Positions 8,433 to 15,830 of a DNA stretch of 64,000 nucleotides are shown piece after piece (within the stretch, counting starts at the first letter, position 1; each line of letters starts with the position of its first letter). A program made the position numbers and the translations under genes. The notes beneath the pieces are model-generated. The model saw only the letters and a program-made list of their open reading frames with translations. It had not been told where the DNA came from and did not search any database. The DNA is taken from positions 248,001 through 312,000 of the forward strand of contig JACKLK010000003.1 of the NCBI GenBank assembly GCA_024236015.1, read 5' to 3'. The DNA comes from Rhodoferax sp. GTDB lineage: Bacteria; Pseudomonadota; Gammaproteobacteria; Burkholderiales; Burkholderiaceae_C.

Positions 8433-9047
8433 TCAGCGCGGCCCCTGCTGCTCTATCAGGTACCGCGCGATGATGCCCTGCATCAACTCCTTGATCTGCG
8501 GCGGGTTCTTGGGACGGCTCAGCGCCTGGTAACTCCCGACGATGGCCAGGTAGAACAACACGGCCAGTTCGGTGGATTTGGTCTCGTCGCCGGTGTAACG
8601 CAGGAACTTCTCGGTGAACAGCGCCATGCGCTGGGCATCGACCTCGGCCAGCATCCGGGCCACCGCCGGGTCGCGGCGGCCCAGGCCGCGCAGCGCGAGT
8701 TCGAAGCGCATGTTCTCCAGGTCGGCGCCGGCATGGGCGAGCACGCTCTCGAGCAGGTGTTCCAGGTCGGCGCGCGGGTCTGTCGAGCGTGGCGTGGCCA
8801 GGGCCTGGTTGGCCGCGACCTCGCGCGCATGCCAGCGCGCCAGCAGTGCCGACAGCAGCTCCGCGTGGTCGGCGAAATGCCAGTAGAAGCTGCCGCGCGT
8901 CACGCCCAGCGCATCGGCCAGCAGCAGCACCCGCACCTTGTCGAAGCCGCCATCCACGACGGCCCGGAAAGCCGCATCGAGCCAGTCGTCGCGCGTCAGG
9001 CGCGACGACTCGGCGACGGGCTTGCCGGGCTTGCGTGCGGGCTTCAT
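8433..9047 (-). CDS. TetR-family transcriptional regulator
   Basis: A 204-residue regulator from ATG 9047; ATG 9080 would add 11 residues. The helix-turn-helix is near residues 15-62 (DDWLDAAFRAVV, ALGVTRGSFYWHFADHAELL), the classic TetR N-terminus. The rest is the variable ligand-binding, dimerising domain. A longer upstream frame exists but would translate straight through the operator palindrome, so it is rejected. It is divergent from the DsbA-like gene, with the palindrome ATACACAAGTGTAT at 9139-9152 between them. The same site lies in the promoter at 3559, so autoregulation plus control of the whole sulfatase block is the likely role. The inducer is unknown. Confidence 0.9.
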   Translation of the reverse strand: MKPARKPGKPVAESSRLTRDDWLDAAFRAVVDGGFDKVRVLLLADALGVTRGSFYWHFADHAELLSALLARWHAREVAANQALATPRSTDPRADLEHLLESVLAHAGADLENMRFELALRGLGRRDPAVARMLAEVDAQRMALFTEKFLRYTGDETKSTELAVLFYLAIVGSYQALSRPKNPPQIKELMQGIIARYLIEQQGPR

Positions 9048-9132
9048 GGTCAAGGGCTCGTAGGCTGCAACGGTGGGCATTGTCTTGCATGGCCACGCGT
9101 GCGCACAACGGACCGCGGCGCGTCGCATGCGT

Positions 9133-9160
9133 TTGACAATACACAAGTGTATGGTAAATT
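9133..9160 (+). promoter_or_regulatory. Divergent promoter with TetR-type operator, right copy
   Basis: TTGACA (9133-9138), a 16-base spacer and TAAATT (9155-9160) form a promoter for the plus-strand gene at 9239. The palindrome ATACAC-AA-GTGTAT (9139-9152) fills the spacer, a classic repressor position. Bases 9137-9154 are the exact reverse complement of 3557-3574. Being between the tetR-family gene and the DsbA-like gene, the site is well placed to regulate both directions. Confidence 0.75.
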
Positions 9161-9238
9161 CTGCGCGACTGGCAGCCGCAGCGGCGGGACACTCCCGCCA
9201 CCGGCGCGCAAGCAATCCGCACCACCACCATCCGCCCG

Positions 9239-10582
9239 ATGTCGATCAAGAGCCTGCTGATGCCTGCGATCACCGCGCGCATGTTCGCGCGCGAGCGGCT
9301 GCTGGCACAACGGGCGGCGGCCGAGCGCCGGCGCCGGGCACAAGGCGCACCCCACCTGCTGCGCTATTTCCACCAGGTGGACGATCCCTACAGCGCGCTG
9401 GTCGCGCAGCGGCTGCCGCAGCTGCTGGAACGGTACGACGTCGAACTGCAGCCGCACCTGGTCGGCCCGCCGGCCGACCACGCGGCGCCGGCTCGCGACC
9501 AGCTCGTCGCCTACAGCCGTCGCGATGCGGCGCTGCTGGCACGCCACTGGAAGCTCGACTTCGTCGATACCGGCCGGCAACCGGCCGATGCCGACATCGA
9601 GCGGGTGCGCCGCCAGCTGGTGGCCGCCGCGGCCGATGGCCGTTTCGCGGACGTGGCCGGGCGGCTGACGCGCGGCTTGTGGCAAGCGCCGCAAGCCGGC
9701 GCGCCCGCGCATGCGGCATGTGATGAACCGGCGCCCGCCGACGCCGCGACCACGCAGGCGCATGTCGCCGCAGCCGAACAATTGCGCCAGACCCTGGGCC
9801 ACTATCTGGGTGCCATGTTGTTCTACGCCGGCGAGTGGTACTGGGGCCTGGACCGGCTGCACCATCTGGAGCAGCGGCTGCAGGACCTCGGCGCCCATCG
9901 GCCCGGCACGAGCGGCCTGATGTTCCCGCCCGAGCCCGACCTGGACACCCCGGCGACCATCCCCGATGCCCCGGGCATCGATTTTTTCCTGTCGCTGCGC
10001 AGCCCCTACACCGCCATCGTCGCGCAACGCGTGTTCCGCCTCGGCGAACACACCGGCGCGCCGGTGCGGTTGCGTTACGTGTTGCCGATGGTGATGCGCG
10101 GCCTGCCGGTGCCGCGCGAGAAGCGCCTGTACATCATGCATGACGCCGCGCGCGAGGCCCACCTGCGCGGCGTGCCGTTCGGCCGCATCAACGACCCGCT
10201 GGGCCGGCCGACCGAACGCGGCATGGCCCTGATCCCGCTGGCCGAACGCATGGGCCAGGGCCAGGCCTATGTCGGCTCCTTCCTGCGCGGCGTGTGGTCC
10301 GAGGGCATCGACGCCGGCAGCGACCGCGGGCTCAGGCGCATCGCCGAACGCGCCGGCCTGGCCTGGTCCGATGCGCGGGACGCGCTGCACGACGAAACCT
10401 GGCGCGCCTTGGCCGAGGCCAACCGCACCGAGATGTTCGCGCTGGGCCTGTGGGGCGTGCCCTCGCTGCGGGTCGGCGACACCGCCGTGTGGGGACAGGA
10501 CCGGCTGTGGGCGGTGCAGCAGGCCGTGCTCGCGACACGCGGCGCGCGGGACACGCCCGCAGCGATGCCCGTGCATGCCTGA
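9239..10582 (+). CDS. Tandem DsbA/2-hydroxychromene-2-carboxylate isomerase-like protein
   Basis: A 447-residue protein with two thioredoxin-fold domains of the DsbA/GST-kappa/HCCA isomerase type. The first (about 40-165) contains YFHQVDDPYSALVAQRLPQL; the second (about 245-430) contains FFLSLRSPYTAIVAQRVFRL and ends with WGVPSLRVGDTAVWGQDRL, the conserved cis-Pro and C-terminal motif. Neither domain has a CxxC, so it is not a disulfide oxidoreductase. The Ser/Thr after DPY/SPY suggests glutathione-dependent isomerase or GST-kappa chemistry. No signal peptide is visible, so it is probably cytoplasmic. It is first behind the right TetR operator and overlaps the next gene by 8 bases. Confidence 0.78.
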   Translation: MSIKSLLMPAITARMFARERLLAQRAAAERRRRAQGAPHLLRYFHQVDDPYSALVAQRLPQLLERYDVELQPHLVGPPADHAAPARDQLVAYSRRDAALLARHWKLDFVDTGRQPADADIERVRRQLVAAAADGRFADVAGRLTRGLWQAPQAGAPAHAACDEPAPADAATTQAHVAAAEQLRQTLGHYLGAMLFYAGEWYWGLDRLHHLEQRLQDLGAHRPGTSGLMFPPEPDLDTPATIPDAPGIDFFLSLRSPYTAIVAQRVFRLGEHTGAPVRLRYVLPMVMRGLPVPREKRLYIMHDAAREAHLRGVPFGRINDPLGRPTERGMALIPLAERMGQGQAYVGSFLRGVWSEGIDAGSDRGLRRIAERAGLAWSDARDALHDETWRALAEANRTEMFALGLWGVPSLRVGDTAVWGQDRLWAVQQAVLATRGARDTPAAMPVHA

Positions 10583-12380
10583 CACCGCCGTCCGCACGCG
10601 TGCGTGTATCCCACGCGCCCTGGTCGCAGCGTGTTGCGGCCTGCTCGCGCTCGCGACGGCAGCGGCGCAAACGGCTGCCGCGCAACGTCCCAACATCGTC
10701 GTGCTGGTCGCCGACGACTGGGGATTCACCGACGTCGGCGCCTACGGCAGCGAGATCGCCACCCCGCACATCGACGCGCTGGCGCAACGCGGCATGCGCT
10801 TCTCGAACTTCCATGTCGCGGCCTCGTGTTCGCCCACGCGCGCCATGTTGCTCACCGGCGTGGACAACCACCGCAACGGCGTGGGCAACCTGCGCGAGGC
10901 GATGCCGCGCAGCCATCAGGGCCGGCCGGGTTACCAGGGCTCGCTGACGCGCAACGTCGTCACCGTGGCCAGCCTGCTGCAGGACGGCGGCTACCGCACC
11001 TATGCGTCGGGCAAGTGGAACGTCGGCTCCGAGCCGTACAACCGGCCCAACCGGCGCGGCTTCGACCGCTCCATCGTGCAGGGCGACACCGGCTCGGACA
11101 ACTGGGAACCCGCCAAGCGCTACCTGCCGCACTCCGCCGGCGTCGAATGGTTCGAGGACGGCGCGCCGGCGCAGATGCCGAAGACGTTTTATTCGTCGCA
11201 GTATTTCGTCGACCGGGCGATCGAATACATCGACTCCGGCGCCGCCAGCGGCAAGCCGTTCTTCGCCTACGTCGCCTTCCAGGCCAACCACGTGCCGGTG
11301 CAGGCGCCGCAGGCCTTCATCGACAAGTACCGCGGGCGATACGACGCCGGCTGGGATGCCCTGCGGCGCGAGCGCCGCGACCGGGCGGCCGCACACGGAC
11401 TGGTGCCGCGCGATGCGCCCTACACGACGATGGCCACCAGCGCGCGCTGGAACACGCTGGCGGCCGAGGACCGGCACTACCAGGCGCGCCAGATGGAGGT
11501 GTATGCGGCCATGGCCGAGGCCATGGACCACCATGTCGGCCGCCTGGTCGCGCATCTGCGGGCCACCGGCCAGTACGACAACACCGTGTTCCTGTTCCTG
11601 TCCGACAACGGGCCCGAGGGCTCCGACTATGCCCAGGCCCAGCCCTGGTTGTGGACGCAATACAGCCAGCACATCGACCGGCTCGGCGGCAAGGGCGCCT
11701 ACGGCATTCCGGGGCCTGGCTGGGCCAGTGCGTCGGCCGCGCCGCTGGACACCTACAAGTTCTACGCCGGCGAAGGCGGCCTGCGCGTGCCGCTGATCAT
11801 CGCCGGCGTGCCGGGCATGGCGGCCAACCAGGTCCAGCCCAGCCTGACCCATGTCAACGACATCGTGCCCACCGTGCTCGACCTCGCCGGGCTGCAGCAC
11901 CCCGGCACCCGGTACCGGGGCCAGGCCGTCGAGGCCCTGACCGGCCGCAGCCTGCTGCCGGTGCTCACCGGGCAGGCCGACGCCGTGCATCCGGCGGATG
12001 CGCCGATCGGCTACGAACTGTCGGGCAACGCGGCGCTTTTCAAGGGCCGGCTCAAGCTGGTGCGCAACCTGCCGCCGGTCGGCGACGGTGCCTGGCGGCT
12101 GTACGACCTCGAGGCCGACCCCGGCGAGACGCAGGACCTGCGCGAACGACTGCCGGAGGTTTTCGCAGCCATGCAGCGCGACTACGCGGCCTACGCCCAG
12201 GCCAACGGCGTGTTGCCCATGCCCGCCGGTTACGACCCGACCTGGCAGGTGACGATCAACAGCCTGCACAACTACTGGATACCGGCCTACCGCAGCCATG
12301 CGCTGGTCGCGCTGGCGGCCGTCGTCGCCGCGCTGGCCTGGTGGTGGCGCAGGCGCCGCCGCGCGAGGCCGCCGCGATGA
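10575..12380 (+). CDS. Exported sulfatase with C-terminal membrane tail
   Basis: A 601-residue type I sulfatase. Residues 11-36 are a signal peptide (ALVAACCGLLALATAAAQTA). IVVLVADDWGFTDVG holds metal-binding Asp47 and Asp48. Cys85 lies in the canonical formylglycine motif CSPTRAMLLTG. GKWNVG and FLSDNGPEG follow. Unusually, the last 27 residues form a hydrophobic segment (ALVALAAVVAALAWWW) and a run of arginines, which would tether the catalytic domain to the inner membrane at its C-terminus. The start at 10575 overlaps the previous gene by 8 bases; the stop overlaps the next start as ATGA. It needs the FGE encoded at 6180 for activation. Confidence 0.92.
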   Translation: MPDTAVRTRACIPRALVAACCGLLALATAAAQTAAAQRPNIVVLVADDWGFTDVGAYGSEIATPHIDALAQRGMRFSNFHVAASCSPTRAMLLTGVDNHRNGVGNLREAMPRSHQGRPGYQGSLTRNVVTVASLLQDGGYRTYASGKWNVGSEPYNRPNRRGFDRSIVQGDTGSDNWEPAKRYLPHSAGVEWFEDGAPAQMPKTFYSSQYFVDRAIEYIDSGAASGKPFFAYVAFQANHVPVQAPQAFIDKYRGRYDAGWDALRRERRDRAAAHGLVPRDAPYTTMATSARWNTLAAEDRHYQARQMEVYAAMAEAMDHHVGRLVAHLRATGQYDNTVFLFLSDNGPEGSDYAQAQPWLWTQYSQHIDRLGGKGAYGIPGPGWASASAAPLDTYKFYAGEGGLRVPLIIAGVPGMAANQVQPSLTHVNDIVPTVLDLAGLQHPGTRYRGQAVEALTGRSLLPVLTGQADAVHPADAPIGYELSGNAALFKGRLKLVRNLPPVGDGAWRLYDLEADPGETQDLRERLPEVFAAMQRDYAAYAQANGVLPMPAGYDPTWQVTINSLHNYWIPAYRSHALVALAAVVAALAWWWRRRRRARPPR

Positions 12381-13630
12381 GCGCCCCGGGTTACCTGGAG
12401 AGCCCCTGGCCCGGCGAGGACGGCGGCCCGCAGCGGCTGCAGCAGCCGCACCGCACGGCCGGTCTGAACCTGCAACCGGGCGAGACGCTGGCGTGCGTCA
12501 CGCGCAACACCGTGCTCTCGACGATGACGCTGCTCGGCGACCCGGGCGAGGTCTACCTGCTGACCCATTCCGCGCTGCGTTCCCACGTCGGCCTGCCCAC
12601 GACGGCGCGTGTCGAACGCATCGATCCGCTGAGCCTGAAGACGCTGCAGCGTTCACCCCGGCTGGCGGGCGGCCCGATGTGGCCGGGCGGCATGGCGCTG
12701 CATCGCAATGGCTCCATCCTGGTCGTCTACGGCCGCCACGCGCACCGGCTCGATCGCGCCTGCGCACCGCTGGCCAGCGTCCGGTTGCCGGTGGACCAGC
12801 CCTACAACTCCTTCGTGATCCTGGACAACGGCCTGGTCGTCACCAAGAACCTGTCGCACACACAGCCGGCGATCCTGAGCGTGCTCGATGCCGACACGCT
12901 GCGTTTCGCGGCGCCCGACACCGCCTGCCCGGAACCCTCGATGGCCCGGCTCAGTGCCATCGGCAACACCGTCTACGTGGTCGGCGTGCGCAGCATCTTC
13001 CGTTACCACTGGGACGACGGCCTCGCGCGCCTGGTGTTCGATCCGCACTGGCAACTCAACTATGTCGGCACCAGCGGGCAGTCCTATGGCTGGGACGTGG
13101 TGCTCGACGGCGACAACGCCTGGTTCATGGACAACGGCCAGCACCGCTACCGGTGGCGCATGATCGGCGCCGGCGTCAGCCGCACGGCGAACCGGCTGAT
13201 CCGGGTGTCGATGCGCGACGCCCGCGACCACCAGGCGATCGAGGTCTGCGGCGAGCCCGGCGGCAGCATCACCAACCCGCCGCTGGTGGACCTGCGGCGC
13301 CACATCGTGGTCGGCTACGACAGCGCCAACCGGCACCTGGTCGCGTGGCGCGTCGACCCGAACGACGCATCGCTGCACCGGCTCTGGCACAAGCGCGCCT
13401 TCGGCTGCGCCAGCCACATGCTGCTGTTCCCCGACACCGGCGAGTTGCTGGTCAACGACTACCGGCGCCTGGGCGAGGAGGTGGTGCTGCTCGACATCGC
13501 CACCGGCGACGAACGCGCGCGGGTGCGCAGCGGCGGCCTGACCCAGGGCGTGGTCTTCCCCAGCCCGGGCTGGAACCGCGACGCGTACTGGTCGTCGATG
13601 GGGCGGCTGGCGCGGATCCACGTCCCCTGA
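12377..13630 (+). CDS. Uncharacterised beta-propeller-like protein
   Basis: A 417-residue protein that I cannot assign to a named family. The sequence is built of repeated beta-strand-like units with GG/DG turns (MWPGGMALHRNGSILVVYG, YNSFVILDNGLVVTKNL, MARLSAIGNTVYVVGV, MLLFPDTGELLVNDYRR), which suggests a six- or seven-bladed propeller like SMP-30/NHL or PQQ-type folds. There is no signal peptide or membrane segment. It starts in an ATGA overlap with the preceding sulfatase, so the two are translationally coupled and probably act on the same substrate. A lactonase, esterase or binding function is possible but not shown. Confidence 0.72.
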   Translation: MSAPGYLESPWPGEDGGPQRLQQPHRTAGLNLQPGETLACVTRNTVLSTMTLLGDPGEVYLLTHSALRSHVGLPTTARVERIDPLSLKTLQRSPRLAGGPMWPGGMALHRNGSILVVYGRHAHRLDRACAPLASVRLPVDQPYNSFVILDNGLVVTKNLSHTQPAILSVLDADTLRFAAPDTACPEPSMARLSAIGNTVYVVGVRSIFRYHWDDGLARLVFDPHWQLNYVGTSGQSYGWDVVLDGDNAWFMDNGQHRYRWRMIGAGVSRTANRLIRVSMRDARDHQAIEVCGEPGGSITNPPLVDLRRHIVVGYDSANRHLVAWRVDPNDASLHRLWHKRAFGCASHMLLFPDTGELLVNDYRRLGEEVVLLDIATGDERARVRSGGLTQGVVFPSPGWNRDAYWSSMGRLARIHVP

Positions 13631-13643
13631 AGAAAGCCACGGC

Positions 13644-14744
13644 ATGACCGACCCGAAACCCCATTCCCCGACCGGCCGGCGCGGCTGGTGGATTGCATCG
13701 GCCCTGGTGCTGGCGGCACTGGCGGCCCTGTACCTGTGGCGCGGGCCGCTGGTGCTGGCCGTGGTGCCACGCCTGGCCGAGCACCGGCTGGCCATCGACA
13801 CCGCCGCCACGCTGGAGGACGGCCTGCACGTCGGACTGTGCGGCACCGGCTCGCCGTTCCCGGACGAGGACCGCGCCGGCCCGTGCACCCTGGTGCTGGC
13901 CGGCAAACGCCTGTTCGTGTTCGACGCGGGCAGCGGCGCGGTGCGCAACATCGGCAAGATGGGGTTCGACGCCGGCCGCATCGAGGCGGTGTTCCTGACC
14001 CACTTCCACTCCGACCATATCGACGGCCTGGGCGAACTGCTGCTGCAGCGCTGGGTGGCCGGCCAGCATCGCACACCGGTGCCGGTGCATGGCCCCGCGG
14101 GTGTCGAGCCGCTGGTCCAGGGCCTGATGCAGGCCTACCGCCCGGACCAGGGCTACCGGGTGGCCCACCATGGCGACGCCATCGTGCCGGCCAGCGGCTT
14201 CGGCGCGACCGCGCGCACCTTCGCGGCCGTCGACGCGCAGCCAGTGCCCGTGCTGCGCGACGGCGAGCTGGAGATCAGCGCCTTTGCGGTCGACCACGCG
14301 CCGGTGCATCCCGCCGTCGGTTACCGGATCCGCTACAAGGGCCGCAGCGTCGTGCTCAGCGGCGACACGAAACAGTCGGACGCGGTGCAACAGGCCGCAC
14401 GCCAGGCCGACCTGCTGGTGCACGAGGCCTTGTCCCGGCCCATGCTCGCCGGACTGCGCCAGGCGGCCGCCCGGCAGGGGCGCCACAACCTGGCCCAGCT
14501 GTTCCTGGACATCACCGACTACCACGCCTCGCCCGAACAGGCGGCCGAGACCGCGCGGGATGCCCAGGTGGGTTATCTGCTGCTCAACCACATCGTGCCG
14601 CCGCTGCCCTTGCCGGGCATGGAGACCACGTTCCTGGCCGATGCACCGGCCATCTTCGGCGGCCCGATCCGGGTCGGCCGCGACGGCGACCTGTTCAGCC
14701 TGCCGGCCGGCTCGACCGCGATCACGCGGCGCAGCAGCTTCTGA
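13644..14744 (+). CDS. Membrane-anchored metallo-beta-lactamase-fold hydrolase, AtsA/RNase Z-like
   Basis: A 366-residue protein with an N-terminal membrane segment at residues 15-33 and a metallo-beta-lactamase domain from about 62. LTHFHSDHIDGLGELLL carries the metal motif H120-x-H122-x-D124-H125. Later ligands are in FAVDHAPVHPAVGYR, LSGDTKQSD and LLNHIVPP. The close match to the RNase Z/arylsulfatase AtsA subgroup, with a membrane anchor that rules out tRNA processing, suggests a periplasmic hydrolase, plausibly an alkylsulfatase or phosphodiesterase. It follows the propeller gene by 13 bases, in a block with two type I sulfatases, which favours a third sulfatase. The exact reaction is inference. 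Confidence 0.82.
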   Translation: MTDPKPHSPTGRRGWWIASALVLAALAALYLWRGPLVLAVVPRLAEHRLAIDTAATLEDGLHVGLCGTGSPFPDEDRAGPCTLVLAGKRLFVFDAGSGAVRNIGKMGFDAGRIEAVFLTHFHSDHIDGLGELLLQRWVAGQHRTPVPVHGPAGVEPLVQGLMQAYRPDQGYRVAHHGDAIVPASGFGATARTFAAVDAQPVPVLRDGELEISAFAVDHAPVHPAVGYRIRYKGRSVVLSGDTKQSDAVQQAARQADLLVHEALSRPMLAGLRQAAARQGRHNLAQLFLDITDYHASPEQAAETARDAQVGYLLLNHIVPPLPLPGMETTFLADAPAIFGGPIRVGRDGDLFSLPAGSTAITRRSSF

Positions 14745-14792
14745 GGCACACCCCGCCGCCATGCCCGTCGCCATCCAAACCGCCGCCCCGCC

Positions 14793-15728
14793 ATGACCCC
14801 TGCCCTGCCTGTCGTCTCGCGCGTGTTGCGCACACCGGACGCGCGGTTCGCGCAACTGCCGGACTTTCCGTGGACCCCCCGGTATACGGAGGTCGGCGGC
14901 CTGCGCATCGCCCACATCGACGAAGGGCCGCCCGACGCCCCGGTGGTGCTGCTGATGCACGGCGAGCCGACCTGGTCCTTTCTCTACCGCCACATGATTC
15001 CCGGTCTGCTCGCCGCCGGCCTGCGTGTCGTGGCGCCCGACCTGGTGGGTTTCGGCCGCTCCGACAAACCGGCCGCGCGCAAGGACCACAGCTACGGCAA
15101 CCAGGTCGCCTGGATGAATGCCTGGCTGCAGGCCCGGGACCTGCACGGTGTGACCCTGTTCTGCCAGGACTGGGGTTCGCTGATCGGCCTGCGCATGGTG
15201 GCCGATGCGCCGCAACGTTTCGCGCGCATCGTGCTGGGCAACGGCGGCCTGCCCACCGGCGGCGGCCGCACCCCGCGGGCCTTTCGCCTCTGGCGCGCCT
15301 TCGCACGCTGGAGCCCCTGGTTTCCGATCGGCCGCATCGTCGCCTACGGCTGTGCGCATCCGCTGACGCCGCGCGAGATCGCCGCCTACGACGCGCCGTT
15401 TCCCGACCGCCACCATCGCATCGCCGCCCGGCTGATGCCGGGCTTCGTGCCCACCACGCCGGACGATCCGCAGGCGGGCAACAACCGCGCGGCCTGGGCC
15501 TTCTTCGAGCGCTGGGAGAAACCGTTCCTGACGCTGTTCAGCAGCCGCGACCCGGTGACCCGCGGCGGCCAGATGCCCTGGCAGAAACGCGTGCCGGGCG
15601 CGCAGGGCCAGCCCCACACCATCATCCGGGGCGCCGGCCATTTCCTGCAGGAAGACAAGGGCCCGGAGCTGGCACGGGCCGTTGCGGACTTCATCCGGTC
15701 CACGCCGGTGCCCGGTGACACCACCTGA
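14793..15728 (+). CDS. Haloalkane dehalogenase, HLD-I/DhlA-like
   Basis: A 311-residue alpha/beta hydrolase. MHGEPTWSFLYR (oxyanion and halide-binding loop), the nucleophile Asp126 with halide-stabilising Trp127 in FCQDWGSLIGL, an acid candidate Asp253 in FSSRDPVTRGG, and His283 in GAGHFLQED match the triad spacing of DhlA (124, 260, 289). The Asp after strand seven, not strand six, points to subfamily I. The family cleaves carbon-halogen bonds of haloalkanes, giving alcohol and halide. Natural substrates are mostly unknown, and activity on an epoxide or ester cannot be excluded. It is the last gene of the plus-strand sulfatase block, 48 bases after the metallo-hydrolase. Confidence 0.85.
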   Translation: MTPALPVVSRVLRTPDARFAQLPDFPWTPRYTEVGGLRIAHIDEGPPDAPVVLLMHGEPTWSFLYRHMIPGLLAAGLRVVAPDLVGFGRSDKPAARKDHSYGNQVAWMNAWLQARDLHGVTLFCQDWGSLIGLRMVADAPQRFARIVLGNGGLPTGGGRTPRAFRLWRAFARWSPWFPIGRIVAYGCAHPLTPREIAAYDAPFPDRHHRIAARLMPGFVPTTPDDPQAGNNRAAWAFFERWEKPFLTLFSSRDPVTRGGQMPWQKRVPGAQGQPHTIIRGAGHFLQEDKGPELARAVADFIRSTPVPGDTT

Positions 15729-15830
15729 ACGGCCTGCGGCGCCGGCGCCATTGACGACCGCTTGACACGCATCAAGCCCGGCCGCCTGGCTGTGCTCTAG
15801 GCTGGATCTTTGTCCGATCCAGACCTTGCC

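Noticed and set aside
9048..9215. Extended N-terminus of the TetR-family protein
   Set aside because: It would translate through the palindromic operator and promoter. The helix-turn-helix begins well after ATG 9047.
13644..14744. Assignment of the metallo-beta-lactamase-fold protein as RNase Z
   Set aside because: It has an N-terminal membrane segment and sits among sulfatase genes, so tRNA 3' processing is unlikely despite the similar metal motif.
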